Below, piece after piece: positions 56,315 to 64,000 of a stretch of DNA of 64,000 nucleotides. Position 1 is the first letter of the stretch. The number at the start of each line of letters is the position of its first letter. The notes beneath the pieces were generated by a model, which was not told the DNA's origin, ran no database searches, and saw nothing but the letters and a program-made list of their open reading frames with translations. The stretch comes from a virus. The position numbers were made by a program, and so were the translations under genes. Where the stretch lies: positions 1-64,000 of IMG/VR virus record IMGVR_UViG_3300030450_002194; one strand, written 5' to 3'.

Positions 56315-56580
56315 ATTGGTTTGATATAATAAAAATAGTAAGGCGTCCTAGAGTTCCTTCCTATAAACCAGCATACGTACCTCCTTCACAAGAAGAAGTA
56401 ATGGATGAAGAAAAACATAAAACTTTAGGTGATTATGAATTACCTGAAACAGAAAAAGAATGGGATTCATTAGAAAATAGAATAACTAGAAGTACATGGT
56501 TTAGACAGACTGATAAACAAAAAAAGAAAATGATTGATTTCTTTAAGAGAAAAATATTGAGAAGGCCGCGAGATAGATGA
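56311..56580 (+). CDS. Right-arm protein with MxW motif (89 aa)
   Basis: Met-Asn-Trp-Phe-Asp-Ile-Ile-Lys followed by a Pro-rich linker, an acidic segment and a basic end. Function unknown. Confidence 0.6.
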   Translation: MNWFDIIKIVRRPRVPSYKPAYVPPSQEEVMDEEKHKTLGDYELPETEKEWDSLENRITRSTWFRQTDKQKKKMIDFFKRKILRRPRDR

Positions 56581-56581
56581 T

Positions 56582-57340
56582 ATGGTTAAGAAGCCCCGTT
56601 CTAGAGATGACCATAGAGGTTGGTTTAGCATCTTACGGAGAGGAAAAAAATCATTTATAGAAGCATTACATAACCAAGAAAAAGAAAGAAATCCTTTAGA
56701 AACTGATAATGAAGATAGGTGTAATATGATAGCCTGGGAAGCAATGCAATCATATATTGGCTCAGACCAATTTGAAATGCTCTATAATAGAGACTTTAAT
56801 ACATATGATAGAGATAAATTTTATCAAGGAGTAACTACATCAGGGCATCGTATTCCTAGTGAGATGGTAAAAATATTATTATGGTTTAGGAATCAATTAC
56901 CTCAAACTAATTTTGAAGATGATTGGAAGATGGCAGAAACTCAACTGTTCGGTTCAGACCATACAACGAACACCACAAAACTATTATTTTGTTTCCAGAA
57001 GATGGAAGAAATTTGGAATGATTTAGAATTTCAAAACAATTATTTTGCTGAATTGAAAGGTTGGTTAACAAGATGTAAAGGTGAAGGGCCGCTACATTCG
57101 GGGCCAGATGTAATAAATCCTAGACATAATAAATGGTATACTTTAAATAAAAATAGAGCAACTACCCAAAAAAAGGAACCCGAAAAAACTACAGACCAGA
57201 AAGATAGAAAAGGGAAACCCGCTAAAACCTGGGACGAATATAACAAATTGTTAGATGAACTTTTAAGTGAACAAAGGAAAACACTAGAAGACGCATTTAA
57301 AGACTCTTTCTATCGAAACCCTGGTTCTATGAATAAATAG
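56582..57340 (+). CDS. Right-arm protein with displaced motif (252 aa)
   Basis: Gly-Trp-Phe-Ser-Ile-Leu-Arg at residues 13-19 resembles the motif after a basic leader. A helical core with many Trp and a Lys-rich linker near 195-215 follow. Function unknown. Confidence 0.55.
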   Translation: MVKKPRSRDDHRGWFSILRRGKKSFIEALHNQEKERNPLETDNEDRCNMIAWEAMQSYIGSDQFEMLYNRDFNTYDRDKFYQGVTTSGHRIPSEMVKILLWFRNQLPQTNFEDDWKMAETQLFGSDHTTNTTKLLFCFQKMEEIWNDLEFQNNYFAELKGWLTRCKGEGPLHSGPDVINPRHNKWYTLNKNRATTQKKEPEKTTDQKDRKGKPAKTWDEYNKLLDELLSEQRKTLEDAFKDSFYRNPGSMNK

Positions 57341-57349
57341 GTGTTATTA

Positions 57350-57610
57350 TTGTATTGGGAGGATATATTAAAAAGGGATGCCGATAAAATAATAAAGGGT
57401 TTAGTTTGGGATTATTATAAGAAAAGAAATTTAGATGGGATAATTAAAAAAGTTTATGTTAATCGTAGAGAGGTTCCAAAGACAATTTATATAGAAGCAA
57501 GGGTAACCAAAAAGGAGGAGAACATGGCACAATTGATTGGAAGAAGAGGAATACATCCTAATAGAATCAATAAACTATTCTTTTCAAAATGGGAGGTTAA
57601 AATTATATGA
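57350..57610 (+). CDS. Possible KH-like RNA-binding protein with motif (86 aa, TTG start)
   Basis: A TTG start at 57350 would give Met-Tyr-Trp-Glu-Asp-Ile-Leu-Lys; GGTG sits six bases upstream. Residues 62-75 (Gln-Leu-Ile-Gly-Arg-Arg-Gly-Ile-His-Pro-Asn-Arg-Ile) resemble the Ile-Gly-x-x-Gly loop of a KH domain between two strands. GTG at 57341 is the alternative start. Confidence 0.45.
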   Translation: MYWEDILKRDADKIIKGLVWDYYKKRNLDGIIKKVYVNRREVPKTIYIEARVTKKEENMAQLIGRRGIHPNRINKLFFSKWEVKII

Positions 57611-58416
57611 TGAGTTGGTTTGAAGTATTGAAGGACTTTAAAACAGATTGGAAAGACCCCGAGACTGGTAAATCAAACCCTAATGTATTAGGTGTCTATG
57701 ACCCAGATGAACAAAGCGTTCATATTAATTTAGGTGCAAATGCACTTAAAAATGTATCAGAAGAAGAGGCGATAACTCTTATTACTGATACATTAACCCA
57801 TGAATATACACATATGGGTTTTAATCAAATTGCCGGTACTGTTGAGAAATATTATGAAGAATTAATTATGCTTCTAAATAAGTTTCATGGTGATGTATTA
57901 GACGCACAAAAGGCATTGCCCTTACCAGAAGAAGAAATAATAGACATAGTTCAAAAAATAGTTGGGCATAAATTAGTTGATGAATTAAATGCGACACGTT
58001 CTAATTTAAAGGATGGCCCATCAAGAGTATTAATAGAAGGCTATCATAAAGATTCTAGTAGAAAATTTGGTATTTTGCTAAAGAAATATATAAATTCTAT
58101 GAAAACAAAAACAACTGAACTTGCATCAAAACTTAGTAACGAACTTTCTGGTTCTGTGAATGAACAAAGAGGGCTTCGTGCATATTTAGATTTTGTAAAG
58201 AATTTGTCATTGGGAACATTAGAATTTTTAGACACAAAAATAGAAGGTATAATTAAATTATATGAACTGTATTATAAAAATGTTATTGCTAAATTGTCAT
58301 CACAGGAATTAAAAAACAACCCTGATTTAACCAATCAATATGTAAGAACGATGAGACGAATTGCAAAGGATGGCAATTGGCATTTATTAGAAGAATTTTG
58401 GGACAAGGAGGTATGA
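57610..58416 (+). CDS. Zinc metalloprotease with MxW motif, candidate maturation protease
   Basis: 268 aa. Met-Ser-Trp-Phe-Glu-Val-Leu-Lys at the N-terminus. Near residues 62-66 His-Glu-Tyr-Thr-His is a zinc HExxH site, with a Glu-Lys-Tyr-Tyr-Glu-Glu segment about 15 residues on that can give the third ligand. It lies just upstream of TerL and portal, where head-maturation proteases are often encoded, and carries the same peptide as its neighbours. Caudovirus head proteases are usually serine type, so this would be a variant. Confidence 0.6.
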   Translation: MSWFEVLKDFKTDWKDPETGKSNPNVLGVYDPDEQSVHINLGANALKNVSEEEAITLITDTLTHEYTHMGFNQIAGTVEKYYEELIMLLNKFHGDVLDAQKALPLPEEEIIDIVQKIVGHKLVDELNATRSNLKDGPSRVLIEGYHKDSSRKFGILLKKYINSMKTKTTELASKLSNELSGSVNEQRGLRAYLDFVKNLSLGTLEFLDTKIEGIIKLYELYYKNVIAKLSSQELKNNPDLTNQYVRTMRRIAKDGNWHLLEEFWDKEV

Positions 58417-58418
58417 GA

Positions 58419-59066
58419 ATGAATTGGAAGAATATTTTAAAGAGTGACCCTTGTACAGCAGAAACTAAAGAAATGCTCTATAATACATTAAAAAAATTAG
58501 GTGCAAACAATGAGTTATTAGATGAAATTAAAAATACTCAAATAGATGATTTAAGGGATATGATAGAAGAGTTAATTAGAACTACTCAACACCCAACACA
58601 AGCCAAAATATTTAAACAGATATTAAGAAATTGGGATATGTGTATAATTGAAGCACAAAGAAGCCCAGTACAACAAGCAAACATGGGAGGTAGTAACAAG
58701 GATTTCCCCCAAGGTTTTGATACAAAGAATGCTATGGATTTATTAAAATTTAGTCCCGATTCACATTCTGGGCCAATGGTTCTACCCCACTTTTTAACAG
58801 AAGTATTTGATATTCCTTTAAAATATGCTAGACAAAAAGTGGAAGAAATACCACATGATATTAGAACAGCATTAACTACATTTTTAGGCCATCAGGATGG
58901 TGTTATAAATATGTTAACTGAAGAAGAATTTCAGTCAGTAGCAACACATATAACTCAACCTTATAATCGAAAGGGGATATACCCAGGTATAGTACCGGGA
59001 TTATATAAATTACTTGAAATTCTTAAGAAACACGTTCATAGAAGAGATACGGAACAAGAGGAATAA
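58419..59066 (+). CDS. Right-arm protein with MxW motif, upstream of TerL (215 aa)
   Basis: Met-Asn-Trp-Lys-Asn-Ile-Leu-Lys at ATG 58419; the frame from 58377 would bury it. Helical throughout. Its position next to the large terminase makes a packaging partner thinkable, but no domain is recognised. Confidence 0.55.
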   Translation: MNWKNILKSDPCTAETKEMLYNTLKKLGANNELLDEIKNTQIDDLRDMIEELIRTTQHPTQAKIFKQILRNWDMCIIEAQRSPVQQANMGGSNKDFPQGFDTKNAMDLLKFSPDSHSGPMVLPHFLTEVFDIPLKYARQKVEEIPHDIRTALTTFLGHQDGVINMLTEEEFQSVATHITQPYNRKGIYPGIVPGLYKLLEILKKHVHRRDTEQEE

Positions 59067-59068
59067 AA

Positions 59069-60505
59069 ATGGAATTAGAAGAATTAGACTTTACTCATCG
59101 TATGGATATGGAGTTATCTAAACACTCGTTTCCATATTTCTTCCAGAATGTATTAGGAATGATGTATCCAGAATACATGGAAGAGTGGTTAGGTTTAATG
59201 GAAAGTACAGATAGAACAGTTATTATATGTTCAAGAGACCACGGGAAATCTGTATTTATGCATTCTTGGGTTGTATGGAATTTATTATTCCAAGAACCCC
59301 CATTTCAGATGCTATATATTTCATCTAACCAAAAGCAGACAATGGTTCACATGAGAGAGATTGATAGATATTTCAATCTACCAGCACTTAAACAATTTAA
59401 ACCTAGTCGTGGATGGGCTATTGGAAATATTACATTAACCAATGGAAATTCTGTTCTTGAAAGGTCGGTAGGTTCTCAGATTCGTGGTCTTCACCCGCAA
59501 GAAATTATTATTGATGACCCTTTGAAGGAATTTAGTATTGCGGGTATTAGTAGAGTCACTGATTGGTTCTTTGGAGACATGATTCCTACACTTCACCATA
59601 CAGCAAACTTAAGAATGATTGGTACTCCTTTTACTTATACTGATATTTTCTCACAGTTAGAAGAAAATCCTGCATATACAGTTAGAAAATATCCTTGTTT
59701 TAATTCATTAGAAGAACCGCTTTGGCCTGCTAGATGGGATTATGATGCTTTGGTACAAAGAAAGGCAGAAATTGGTTCATTAAAGTTTACAAGAGAATAT
59801 TTATGTATACCTGTTTCAACTGGAACCGCGCTGTTTGGTATGGAACACTTAGAAAAGGCAAAAAATAAGGATTTTGTCTTAAAATTAGGACAAAGAAAAG
59901 ATAAAGGTTACAAATATTATGTCGGTGTTGACCCTGCTATCTCTACAGATGGAGATTATAACGTAATTATGGTTTTAGAAGTAGATGATGAAATGAATAA
60001 GACGATTGTTCATGTAGACAGGTCTAAAAATGTTAAATTTAGAGAAAATATTGAGAAATTACGTTTAATTGGTGGTGTGTTTAAACCTGATAACATTCTT
60101 TATGAAACAAATACCTTCGCTAAGGCATTTACACAGGAATTAAGGGCGGTTTCTGACCTAAATGTTAGAGATTTCGATACTACGCGCCGTAAGAAGCAAG
60201 AAATCATCTTAAACTTACAAATGAACTTTGAAAATGGTAAAATTAACCTACCTTATGGTGATAATAACAGTAGGAAAATGACTTCTATGCTAATAGAGGA
60301 ATTATCCATGTTCTCTATCACCGATTCTGGTAAGTTTGAAGGAGTAGGCGCACACGATGACTTGGTTATGGCTCTTGCATTAGCAAATGCGGCCTCACAG
60401 ACGGCGACAGAAGCCTTCATACTCCTTGACGACATGGAAATCTTCGGAGGGCCGGAGAAGCCGTTAATAGGGCAGAAATCGAGCCTTATAGGATTAAATT
60501 TTTAG
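59069..60505 (+). CDS. terL: Terminase large subunit
   Basis: 478 aa. ATPase: Ile-Cys-Ser-Arg-Asp-His-Gly-Lys-Ser as Walker A (about 52-60) and Ile-Ile-Ile-Asp-Asp-Pro-Leu as Walker B (about 145-151). Nuclease: Tyr-Val-Gly-Val-Asp-Pro-Ala motif (about 287-293), then a later Asp in His-Asp-Asp-Leu-Val. It pumps DNA into the prohead and cuts concatemers. It lacks the N-terminal motif seen in its neighbours, as expected for a protein that acts outside the shell. Confidence 0.9.
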   Translation: MELEELDFTHRMDMELSKHSFPYFFQNVLGMMYPEYMEEWLGLMESTDRTVIICSRDHGKSVFMHSWVVWNLLFQEPPFQMLYISSNQKQTMVHMREIDRYFNLPALKQFKPSRGWAIGNITLTNGNSVLERSVGSQIRGLHPQEIIIDDPLKEFSIAGISRVTDWFFGDMIPTLHHTANLRMIGTPFTYTDIFSQLEENPAYTVRKYPCFNSLEEPLWPARWDYDALVQRKAEIGSLKFTREYLCIPVSTGTALFGMEHLEKAKNKDFVLKLGQRKDKGYKYYVGVDPAISTDGDYNVIMVLEVDDEMNKTIVHVDRSKNVKFRENIEKLRLIGGVFKPDNILYETNTFAKAFTQELRAVSDLNVRDFDTTRRKKQEIILNLQMNFENGKINLPYGDNNSRKMTSMLIEELSMFSITDSGKFEGVGAHDDLVMALALANAASQTATEAFILLDDMEIFGGPEKPLIGQKSSLIGLNF

Positions 60506-60519
60506 GACAGGTGGGTATT

Positions 60520-61821
60520 ATGGGTGAAAAGGGAGATAAGTACCGTCAACTAGGCGATGAGGAAGATAAAATTGATGAGATTAAGGATAATATTAATCGA
60601 ATACAAGATGATATGAAAAATGCATGGCTAGAACAGCAGCCTATCCGTGACCACGATGATGTAGTCAAGGATTATGCTAATATCTCTAATATGAACCTTA
60701 CAGACGCTAAGGCATCTTTATTCCACTACCCTAAAAAGTATGAAATTGAAGGTAAAGACATTCCTACGCTAATTAAGAACATGCGGTCTTATAGGCGCAC
60801 CTTAAAAGGAGAAACTAAAATCGCATTTACTAATTCGATAGATGAATTGATTAAAGGATATTCTGAGTATCTTGAGAAGTGTATAGATAGTATATATTGG
60901 ATAAAGAAGTATAAATACCCACTTAAGCAAATGAATTATAATGAAGATAAGTTAAGTAAGTTAAATTCAATAACTACCGCCGAAGAAAAAAGAGCCTTCA
61001 TAGATGTGCTTTGTAAGTATTGGGAGGCAGAACAAGACATTCAAGATTTACCCTATGGTAAAGAATTTTCAAGACTAACTAAAGAGATGAAGGCACATAA
61101 AAAGCAATTCACACAATTACTGAAACAAACACCTATAAGTACCTCGCCAAAGGACACAATAAGGAAAGCCATTCTAGATTCTGTTTGTGAAACTCCAGGC
61201 ATCTCTTCTAGGGAAATACACGATTCATTACCTAAGAAACTACATGATAGAAGTTCTCCTCAAATTATAGCAAAACTTGCAAAGGACGAAAATATAACTA
61301 ATATTGACGGTGCATACTATAAAATCAATGATGACATTAAAAAGAATATTTGGGCTTATACCGCAGCATTTATTGATTCAGACGGATATATTACAATGGA
61401 TAAAAATCATAACCCAAGAGTAGGATTAGTAGCAACAGGCAACAGAGGAAAGGCCTTTATGTTAGAAATGCATAAATCGCTTGGAATGGGAAGACTACAT
61501 TTAGACCAGAAATCACCGCAAGATACTAGACTCATTAATAGATTAAACTTTTATTCCGGTGGAGATATTAAGAAATTATTAACAAAATGCTTACCACATT
61601 TTAAACTTAAGAAAAACAATGCTAATGTGTTATTAGAACTTATTAAGATTAAGAAAAATGATAAGAAGAAAGATTGGTATAAAGATAGAAAAGGGGAACT
61701 ATTTAAGTTAATGAAATATTATAATCATAGTGACAATGCAAAGTTTGATTGGAAAGCATGGGATATTGATATTGATGGTATCACAAAACTAGAAGAAAAT
61801 AGTAAAATGGATGTGCTATGA
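60520..61821 (+). CDS. Winged-helix plus LAGLIDADG-like protein between TerL and portal
   Basis: 433 aa. The first 200 residues are helical and charged. Residues 205-265 form a winged helix (Ile-Ser-Ser-Arg-Glu-Ile-His-Asp). From about 280 comes Tyr-Thr-Ala-Ala-Phe-Ile-Asp-Ser-Asp-Gly-Tyr-Ile, a LAGLIDADG-type helix with its catalytic Asp, then a matching strand and helix. It may be a free-standing homing endonuclease lodged in the packaging operon, or a domesticated packaging nuclease. Confidence 0.55.
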   Translation: MGEKGDKYRQLGDEEDKIDEIKDNINRIQDDMKNAWLEQQPIRDHDDVVKDYANISNMNLTDAKASLFHYPKKYEIEGKDIPTLIKNMRSYRRTLKGETKIAFTNSIDELIKGYSEYLEKCIDSIYWIKKYKYPLKQMNYNEDKLSKLNSITTAEEKRAFIDVLCKYWEAEQDIQDLPYGKEFSRLTKEMKAHKKQFTQLLKQTPISTSPKDTIRKAILDSVCETPGISSREIHDSLPKKLHDRSSPQIIAKLAKDENITNIDGAYYKINDDIKKNIWAYTAAFIDSDGYITMDKNHNPRVGLVATGNRGKAFMLEMHKSLGMGRLHLDQKSPQDTRLINRLNFYSGGDIKKLLTKCLPHFKLKKNNANVLLELIKIKKNDKKKDWYKDRKGELFKLMKYYNHSDNAKFDWKAWDIDIDGITKLEENSKMDVL

Positions 61822-63470
61822 TGGTAGAAGAAAAAAGAAGATTTAGTATGAGAAATTTCTTTAGAAGGAGAACTCCAACTCCCAAAGACCCTAAGATATT
61901 TAATCCAGGGATACAAGAAAAAGCAACAGATTACATGATAACATCTCCTGTGTTATATCATGTAGCCCAACAATCTGTTATAGTTAGAACCTGTACCACT
62001 CAATTAAAGAATGAAATATTTAGAAGAGGGTATCTTTGGAAAGAATCATTCGCATATAAGTGTAGAGATTGTGGTCATCTCCATGATGAACCAGTTGAGG
62101 TTTGTAGTGAGTGTAAATCAGTTAGTTTGGCTAAACCAGATAAAGACCAATTAAAATATGCTAAGAAGTTTTTAGATGGTTATGTTAATAATTCTGACCA
62201 ATTATTTATAGACATTCTAAAAGAATTAGAAGACGATTTAAATATTATGGATGATGCATATATTATTCTAAAAAAGGAATATTATCTTGATGGTAACGGA
62301 GAAATTAAGATGCATAAAATAAAAGAAATATTTAGGGGTGACCCTGTTACTATGGCTATCTATACTGATGAAGATGGAGAAAAAGGAAATATAGGATTCA
62401 CTTGTTTAAATCATAGAGACCAATTACATGAAGACCCGTACCAAACATGTGATGAGTGCGGTGCTGCTACTTTCCCTGTTTATTTTATCAATAGATGTAA
62501 TGGCGAAGAACAATACTATATTAAGGGAGAAGTTTTACACTTTAGTAAATATAATCCAAGCAGGCTTTATGGTTTATCTCCTGTGTTAACATTATGGAAT
62601 CATATTACTACTTTACTTGCTATGGAAAACTATGTTAATTCATCATACTCAAAGGCTAGGATGCCAAGAGGATTACTTGCGGTGCAAACTAGAAATATTG
62701 ACTCAATGAAATCTTTCTGGCGTGGCGTTAAAGAGAAGATGGAACAAGACCCACATTTTATTCCTGTAATGGGTATAGAAGCAGAAAATGGTAAGGGTTC
62801 TATTGAATGGATTAAGTTTATGGATAGTCTTAAGGAAATGGATTATATTTCTGTTAAAGACGATTTAAGAGATAGAATTTCTGGGTTCTATGGAGTGAGT
62901 AAAGTATTTATGTCAGATAACTCTGCAAGCGGTGGATTAAACAATGAAGGTATGCAGATACTTGTAACCAACCGAGCAGTAGAAATGGCACAGACTATTT
63001 GGAATAATTATGTTTTCCCTTTCATCATTAAACAGTTTGGTATTTCAGATTGGGAATTAGTATTACCACCTTCAGAAGAAGAAGATGAAATTGCTAAATT
63101 AAGAAAGCGAGAGATAGAAGTTAACGTTGCCGCAGCAATAAAGAATCTAGGCTTTGAGGTAACAATGGACGATAAGGGGCGATTTAAGTATTCTAAAGAA
63201 CAACCACAACAAAAGGGTGGTAAAGGCGAAGGGGGAGGAGATGTTGAATTAGACCCCTATGCTGGAACAAATATAGACCAATCACAATTAGGACAAATGA
63301 TGGAACAAGGTAATAGACCTACCAAAGAAGAAGCGGGCGCACCAGCCTCAGTAAAAGGTAATAGAAATAAACCATCAAAGAGTGTTGGCCCAGATAAAAG
63401 ATTTGCAGGATTACCTCAAGATGCTGGTAATCAAAACGTAGATAAAAGAACGGAGAGAAGAACACCATGA
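61821..63470 (+). CDS. Portal protein
   Basis: About 549 aa, usual for a portal. The order after TerL, the stem-wing pattern and segments such as Val-Leu-His-Phe-Ser-Lys-Tyr-Asn-Pro, Tyr-Gly-Leu-Ser-Pro-Val and Gly-Val-Ser-Lys-Val-Phe-Met match phage portals. Two cysteine clusters (near residues 72-90 and 190-210) add zinc knuckles not typical of bacterial phages. It forms the dodecameric DNA channel. The Gln/Gly-rich tail is likely disordered. No N-terminal motif. Confidence 0.85.
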   Translation: MVEEKRRFSMRNFFRRRTPTPKDPKIFNPGIQEKATDYMITSPVLYHVAQQSVIVRTCTTQLKNEIFRRGYLWKESFAYKCRDCGHLHDEPVEVCSECKSVSLAKPDKDQLKYAKKFLDGYVNNSDQLFIDILKELEDDLNIMDDAYIILKKEYYLDGNGEIKMHKIKEIFRGDPVTMAIYTDEDGEKGNIGFTCLNHRDQLHEDPYQTCDECGAATFPVYFINRCNGEEQYYIKGEVLHFSKYNPSRLYGLSPVLTLWNHITTLLAMENYVNSSYSKARMPRGLLAVQTRNIDSMKSFWRGVKEKMEQDPHFIPVMGIEAENGKGSIEWIKFMDSLKEMDYISVKDDLRDRISGFYGVSKVFMSDNSASGGLNNEGMQILVTNRAVEMAQTIWNNYVFPFIIKQFGISDWELVLPPSEEEDEIAKLRKREIEVNVAAAIKNLGFEVTMDDKGRFKYSKEQPQQKGGKGEGGGDVELDPYAGTNIDQSQLGQMMEQGNRPTKEEAGAPASVKGNRNKPSKSVGPDKRFAGLPQDAGNQNVDKRTERRTP

Positions 63471-64000
63471 GTTGGGAAAATATCATAAAAGCAAAGAAGA
63501 TAAGGTTTAGCAAAGATGTTGGCCCAAAGAACACTACTCCTAAACCAAGTAGGTTTTCAGCCACACCTTCCCCATCAACACAAGGGTTACATGTAACTAA
63601 GTTTTATATGTTTATGAAACGTTGGTTAGCAGATACTCATACTGACAAATTTTTAGAATATTATATTCCTTATCCTGAATTAGATGACCAAGAGCGAAGG
63701 TCAGTAAGATATGCATTAGAAGATATATTGGGTGTTAGACAGCATGGCCGCCGAAAAACCGCATTTCCTGGTATTGAAGTAGTTCATTTAGCCAATGAGA
63801 ACATACAATTAGAATTTAATGACCAAAAACATTTAGAATATCGAGATAAACATATTGAAGATTCAAGAGAGGTAGCAAATACCTACTGGTGGTTAAAACC
63901 CCCTCCTTATGATTCTGAGATTCAAGATGCCTGGCTTCGTCTAACCAGTACAATTAAAACGAGTAAAAATTGGAGAAGAAAATGGGCTAACAGATATTAG
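63467..64000 (+). CDS. Right-arm protein with MxW motif after portal (177 aa)
   Basis: Met-Ser-Trp-Glu-Asn-Ile-Ile-Lys, overlapping the portal stop by four bases. Basic with many Trp and Tyr toward the end; the stop codon is the last three bases of the window. Possibly a head-completion or scaffold factor by position. Function unknown. Confidence 0.55.
   Translation: MSWENIIKAKKIRFSKDVGPKNTTPKPSRFSATPSPSTQGLHVTKFYMFMKRWLADTHTDKFLEYYIPYPELDDQERRSVRYALEDILGVRQHGRRKTAFPGIEVVHLANENIQLEFNDQKHLEYRDKHIEDSREVANTYWWLKPPPYDSEIQDAWLRLTSTIKTSKNWRRKWANRY

Overview
The window reads as a large part of the genome of a tailed double-stranded DNA virus of an archaeon. It is compact and AT-rich, and it combines archaeal information-processing genes (PCNA, RFC small subunit, TFB, family-B DNA polymerase, archaeal-type primase, XPF-like nuclease, ATP-dependent ligase) with a caudovirus packaging module (large terminase, portal). 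The replication gene set resembles what is known of magroviruses, viruses of marine Poseidoniales. That assignment is inference: no capsid gene or host marker lies in the window.

Layout. (1) About 0.1-31.2 kb is a left arm read entirely on the minus strand. Genes overlap by 1-4 bases (ATGA, TAATG), so long polycistronic messages with coupled translation are likely. It carries replication, repair, nucleotide and regulatory functions. Many tiny genes sit between the large ones, mostly zinc ribbons or single-span membrane proteins, and several were found only by reading gaps. A tRNA-Leu(UAA) gene, a small structured RNA and an archaeal TATA box lie near 30.1 kb. (2) About 31.2-38.6 kb is a largely non-coding region between divergent arms. 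From 31.8 to 38.3 kb it is cut into modules of 110-720 bp by about 27 copies of the palindrome ACCATATGGT. Each module holds one gene, one candidate non-coding RNA, or nested hairpins whose apex is a conserved five-base ATTAA/TTAAT loop on a variable but perfectly paired stem. (3) About 38.66-64.0 kb is a right arm read on the plus strand. It holds many proteins of unknown function, then a zinc metalloprotease, TerL, a LAGLIDADG-type gene and the portal. Major capsid and tail genes presumably follow outside the window.

Three systems stand out. First, the left arm appears to encode a viral ubiquitin-like conjugation pathway: an E1/ThiF-like enzyme, a JAMM isopeptidase, a small beta-grasp-like protein ending Gly-Gly-Ile-Gln, and a neighbour with an E2-like Cys segment. 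Second, the central cassette array, including eight paired inverted elements that bracket four cassettes, matches no described element known to me. Third, more than 20 right-arm proteins share a short motif at or near the N-terminus (Met-x-Trp-x-Asp/Asn-Ile/Val-Ile/Leu-Lys). It recalls the capsid-targeting peptide of phage T4 internal proteins, and TerL and portal lack it.

How the genes may work together: the split PolB carries a C-terminal PCNA-binding (PIP) motif and would run on the viral PCNA, loaded by viral RFC small subunit and perhaps a second AAA ATPase. An SSB-like protein, primase, helicase, ligase, Sak4-like recombinase and Cas4/XPF nucleases complete the replisome. A B12-dependent ribonucleotide reductase would supply dNTPs, and viral TFB, PC4-like, Myb/SANT-like and histone-fold-like proteins would act on transcription or chromatin.
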